Both the position numbers and the translations under genes were made by a program. The notes beneath the pieces are model-generated. The model made no database searches. It saw nothing but the letters and a program-made list of their open reading frames with translations, and had not been told where the DNA came from. Below, one piece after another: positions 19,501 to 22,368 of a stretch of 22,368 bases of DNA. Positions within the stretch are counted from its first letter, which is position 1. Every line of letters starts with the position of its first letter. Origin of the DNA: Gryganskiella cystojenkinii (lineage: Eukaryota > Mortierellomycota > Mortierellomycetes > Mortierellales > Mortierellaceae); assembly GCA_015852425.1 (NCBI GenBank), contig JAAAIG010000547.1, positions 4,217 through 26,584 of the forward strand. The letters are read 5' to 3'.

Positions 19501-19711
19501 GAAATGAAGGGAAACGTGAAAAAACAAATGCTTTACGGGACGTAGAAGGCGAAGGAGGACAGGAATTGGAAGAAGAGGCCATTTTGGTGCTCAGCGTTGG
19601 CTGTGGCAAAGGTGAGGAAGAAGATGAAGAAGAAGAGGGAGAAAGAATAGAAAGCAAAGAAAGTCGAGGCAGGGTCTGCGCCAAAGAACTGATGTCATGT
19701 TGGACCATCAT
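16584..19711 (-). CDS. SWIRM-domain nuclear protein (FUN19/Laf1-like); two exons, 998 aa
   Basis: Exon 1 19711-16996, exon 2 16864-16584 (2997 bp), with a 131-bp GT-AG intron in phase 1. The C-terminal 93 residues are a SWIRM domain: KPGFDQLHPHEEYIAATLR, SPAQYLTCKRTLILASREYL, DAQKLCRIDVNKTSRLW, IGWL. SWIRM domains occur in chromatin proteins such as Swi3, Ada2, LSD1, yeast Fun19 and fission-yeast Laf1/Laf2 (linked to the Clr6 deacetylase complex). With no SANT, amine-oxidase or ZZ domain visible, the Fun19/Laf type fits best. Residues 1-800 are Ser/Thr/Gln/His-rich and disordered. Three Lys/Arg clusters before the SWIRM domain (KKRKK, KKRKRISKK, MKKRKRTKK) are probable nuclear localisation signals. 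The start is the first of two adjacent ATGs (19711, 19708); a later in-frame ATG (MASSSNSCPPS) is an alternative. A role in transcription or chromatin is inferred from the domain. Confidence 0.9.
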
Positions 19712-20047
19712 TATGTGTTGTTTGTTGGTGCTATGTCGAGAATGTTTGTTGTTTTGTGCTTGAATGTGATGGGAAATAAAACGAACGATGAAAAAGAGAG
19801 GAAATGGACGGAATTAATACAGGTTGGGCTTGTATCTTGGAGCAAGAAGGCACGAAGAAGGTGATGTGGAAATGAGATTGGAGGCTGAAAGAGAGAGATG
19901 ATGTTGGGGGCTGAGAAAGAGAGTGAAAGACTGAAAGTTTTTTTAGAAAGAGAAAATAAAAAGTTTCTTTTTTCAATGGAGGCAAAGCTGATAATTGACG
20001 TAGAGAGCAAAAAAGAACCGCAAAAAAAAGTTGGGGGGTGGTCTGTG

Positions 20048-20055
20048 TTTTTATA
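20048..20055 (-). promoter_or_regulatory. Candidate TATA box of the SWIRM gene
   Basis: On the minus strand this reads TATAAAAA, about 340 bp before the ATG at 19711, followed downstream by CT-rich sequence. Implies a long 5'UTR if used. Confidence 0.35.
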
Positions 20056-20598
20056 CTTGTGGAGAAAGTCAAAGAATTCAATCGAACGAAATCGGATCGG
20101 GCACAGATGACAAATGGGGACTGCGGTCATGTGCTGCGGTTGAACAGTTCCTTGCTGGGGCCAACAAGTCTCACCTCGTAACTCAATTCCTTGGCGAAAA
20201 AAATCTCTCCGAAAAAGGAAATTTGCTTGCGAGACACGATGGAAGTAAGGAAAAGGTCGAAGGATGGGTTGAAGTTTTGAGGGAGGAATAGTAGGTTATG
20301 GATGAGAAAAAAACAAGGAAAATTGCGGTGCTTATGCAGAGAAGGAAAGGAGCAAAGGAAAGGAAAGAAAAGGAAAAACAAAAAAGCCAAAAGTGCCAAG
20401 GAGAAAAGAAAAAAAATTCATCCGCCCTCTCTCTTCCCGCCATTTTGAATTTTTTGTTGATGCGATCACTTCAACGGTGGCTGTACTCTCCTTACCTTGT
20501 TCTTTTTTTAACTTTCTTAGGGGGCGATTCGGGTTGTTTTTTCTTTCTTTGACTTTGTCGTTTCTAGCCTTGGCTGCTTAAAGGATGGGCCGATGAAT

Positions 20599-20618
20599 AA
20601 AATACTCCTGGGTATTTT
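20599..20618. repeat. 7-bp perfect hairpin AAAATAC-TCCTGG-GTATTTT
   Basis: Perfect inverted repeat with a 6-base loop in intergenic DNA. AAUAAA overlaps its left arm on the plus strand (20596-20601). No function can be assigned. Confidence 0.5.
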
Positions 20619-21186
20619 CTCGATTGACACGAGCTTGTTGGGTTCAATGGCTCAATGGGTTGGATCCACGTAGGTAAGGTGATCGAATGTGTGACTGTCA
20701 CGAGAACGGTTTGAGTCTGAAAATAAAAAAGGAAAGTTCGATGTCAGTTCCGCGCTTTTTTTTGGTTCTATGCTCTATTGCGATTAGTCAATTGAATTAT
20801 TTTTTGAAGTGTGTCTTTCACTCTTTGGAGAGTTGGAGTAAGCAGTAAAATAAGCATTGAACCCCTTTCAACACCCGATCAACTTTTTTTTTTTCCTGTT
20901 CTCCTCCACCCCGATTACAAACGCCTCTTGGTCTGTGTGTTTTTTGATCTACCGCATCCCATCGGCCACTCCTCCGACAAGGTTGATTGCAAAGGTGGCA
21001 CAACGGCAATCGCAGAATTCTTTCTTGTTCTTTTTTCTTCCCTTCATCCCCAATTCATCCATCCCGATGTTTACACCCCGAAAATGCGAAAGAAAAATTC
21101 TTGGACTCCATCCCTCTTTTTCTCTTGACCACCAAAATAAAATAAAAAAAACCGCCTTTCGAAAAACTAGCCATTGCTAACTTTCC

Positions 21187-21198
21187 CGACACGTGTCG
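21187..21198. promoter_or_regulatory. 12-bp palindrome CGACACGTGTCG containing an E-box
   Basis: A perfect 12-bp palindrome centred on CACGTG (21190-21195) in a region without an assigned gene. This is a strong bHLH-type site by sequence; which promoter it would serve is unclear. Confidence 0.45.
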
Positions 21199-22368
21199 CA
21201 ACACAGACAAGGACGTTGGACTAACGCCCTCGAACAAACAAGAAATAAACGAAAAGGCATGACTCAGAGACGATGGATTGAACAGATGAGGTTTGAAGTT
21301 TTTTTGCATTTTTTTGTTTCCGATTGTCTGGAGCGTGACAACAAGGAATTTTTTTTTGCTGGACATATTTCATGCCTGATCAAGAAAAAAAAAAGCACGG
21401 GTTCCCAAAACTCTCAAATGACACACGAGTTGAACGGAAAGGGTGTGAGAGTAGCAAATGTTTGTGAAAGTACGATTTGTGGAAATAGGACATAGAAGAC
21501 CCTGACTGACACTCTTTGCAATAAAAAAAAAGGGGTGGACAAGGATGAAAGGCGCGAAGGACGCTTTAATCTGATGCATGAGCTCTTTTTTCGCTCTCAC
21601 GAAATGTGGCACAGAAGAGGGGGAGGTTGGGAATCAAGGAAAAGATCTGTTGTCCGGGCGCAATGCAGGCAATGCAAAATGCAAAATGCAATTGAGCAAG
21701 AGAAAAAAGGGATCTTCACACACTCCTCGGGAAGGCGCAGGCTCGGAGACTTCGCTTCGATGCATATTTTTGGATAAGCAAAGTCTTCGACGAAGTAAAG
21801 GGCTTAGCACACAACACCCACCAAAACATTCACAACACTAGTAACACCCGCTACACACTCAGGTAAAGTAGGCGAGCCCAGTAGAAAATTGCAATTTGAC
21901 GAGTATGGGAGATGTTTGCAGAGTGATGGATAGTGGAAGTAGCAAAGCCGAGGTCGTTGCTTTCTTGCTTTCATGCTTTCATGCAGCACAATCCTTTCAT
22001 CGGGGACAATGTGCACCATGAGGGGGAGGAAAAGGGTCCATGACAACGATAATAGGGGGGGACGGGAGCAAGAGCAAAGCAGGTAACAAGCTCGGAGGTT
22101 TTTGATATGACAATTCCTCCTTGCTCTTCCTTTCTTGACTTGAAACTCCCGAGGGCAGAATAGAGCAATTGCTTACCTGTAGAGTGTGCGTGTTTAAAGA
22201 GCCAGAAAAAGATCGTTTGAATCTGTTCGTCGAAGAAAAGGCAAGGAGACCATTTTTTTAAAAAAAGACGTTAAGATCTGGAAGCTGGATGATGTCAGAC
22301 GCGAAAGAGCTGCATTCATAAAGAAAACCCCGAATTCAGTCCAGATCATTCAAGCAATTTTTGGGCAA

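Larger units (their letters stand above)
19712..22368. other. Gene-poor right end: SWIRM promoter plus unassigned sequence
   Basis: About 2.65 kb without a gene I can support on either strand. About 19712-20480 is CT-rich on the minus strand and is presumably the SWIRM promoter and 5'UTR. From 20480 on there are only short open frames with no recognisable protein motifs and many A/T homopolymers. Visible small elements are a 7-bp hairpin at 20599-20618, a 12-bp E-box palindrome at 21187-21198, a short ATGCAAA repeat at about 21660-21693, and an isolated CAG|GTAAGC donor on the minus strand at 22176. Confidence 0.55.

Noticed and set aside
20811..21180. Plus-strand frames of about 105 codons in the right-end region
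   Set aside because: Phe/Ser/Lys-rich translations of homopolymers with no recognisable motif, no good start context and no splice partners.
1..22368. tRNA, rRNA, CRISPR, transposon or viral genes
   Set aside because: I looked for tRNA B-box-like sequences, spaced direct repeats, terminal inverted repeats with transposase motifs and reverse-transcriptase motifs, and saw none. A covariance-model and repeat-library search would be more sensitive.

Overview
This is eukaryotic nuclear DNA from a filamentous fungus. Genes are close together, several have short introns (about 95-135 bp) with GTAAGT/GTATGT-like donors and pyrimidine-rich TAG/CAG acceptors, and intergenic DNA is CT-rich on the coding strand. 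Proteins carry long Ser/Pro/Gln/Asn/His homopolymer stretches. A mitochondrial methylmalonyl-CoA epimerase, usually absent from Ascomycota and Basidiomycota, together with the overall style, points to an early-diverging fungus. A Mortierella-like (Mortierellomycota) source is my best inference, not a demonstrated fact.

Layout. 1-373: probable N-terminal exon of a minus-strand gene leaving the left edge. 374-5236 (minus): six-exon gene for a 1443-residue protein with a disordered N-terminal half, a seven-unit 16-residue repeat, an EH domain and a C-terminal SPRY domain. 5237-5760: shared divergent promoter with a CA microsatellite. 5761-7773 (plus): LON/double-RING protein (LONRF-like). 7988-9513 (plus): five-exon CCDC47 homologue, an ER translocon-associated chaperone subunit. 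9844-10602 (plus): three-exon methylmalonyl-CoA epimerase. 11723-13262 (plus): two-exon beta-carbonic anhydrase with a very long N-terminal extension. 14191-16128 (plus): single-pass membrane protein of unknown function with a signal peptide. 16584-19711 (minus): two-exon SWIRM-domain nuclear protein. 19712-22368: about 2.65 kb in which I find no convincing gene, only a candidate promoter, a perfect E-box palindrome and an isolated splice-donor-like site.

The genes do not form one pathway; they are independent fungal housekeeping or regulatory genes. The epimerase and carbonic anhydrase are both mitochondrial candidates and have a loose metabolic link, since propionyl-CoA carboxylation upstream of the epimerase consumes bicarbonate, but adjacency here is not evidence of co-function. 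Exon structures were built by hand from splice consensus, frame continuity and protein-family similarity. In every multi-exon model with both ends present, the summed exon length is divisible by three and the phases agree.

I found no bacterial-type operons, CRISPR arrays, rRNA or tRNA genes, transposons or viral genes. The most notable items are the EH+SPRY architecture with its clathrin-box-like repeats, the epimerase as a marker of B12-dependent propionate metabolism, the stripped-down luminal part of the CCDC47 homologue, the possible dual-start carbonic anhydrase, and the unrecognised membrane protein.
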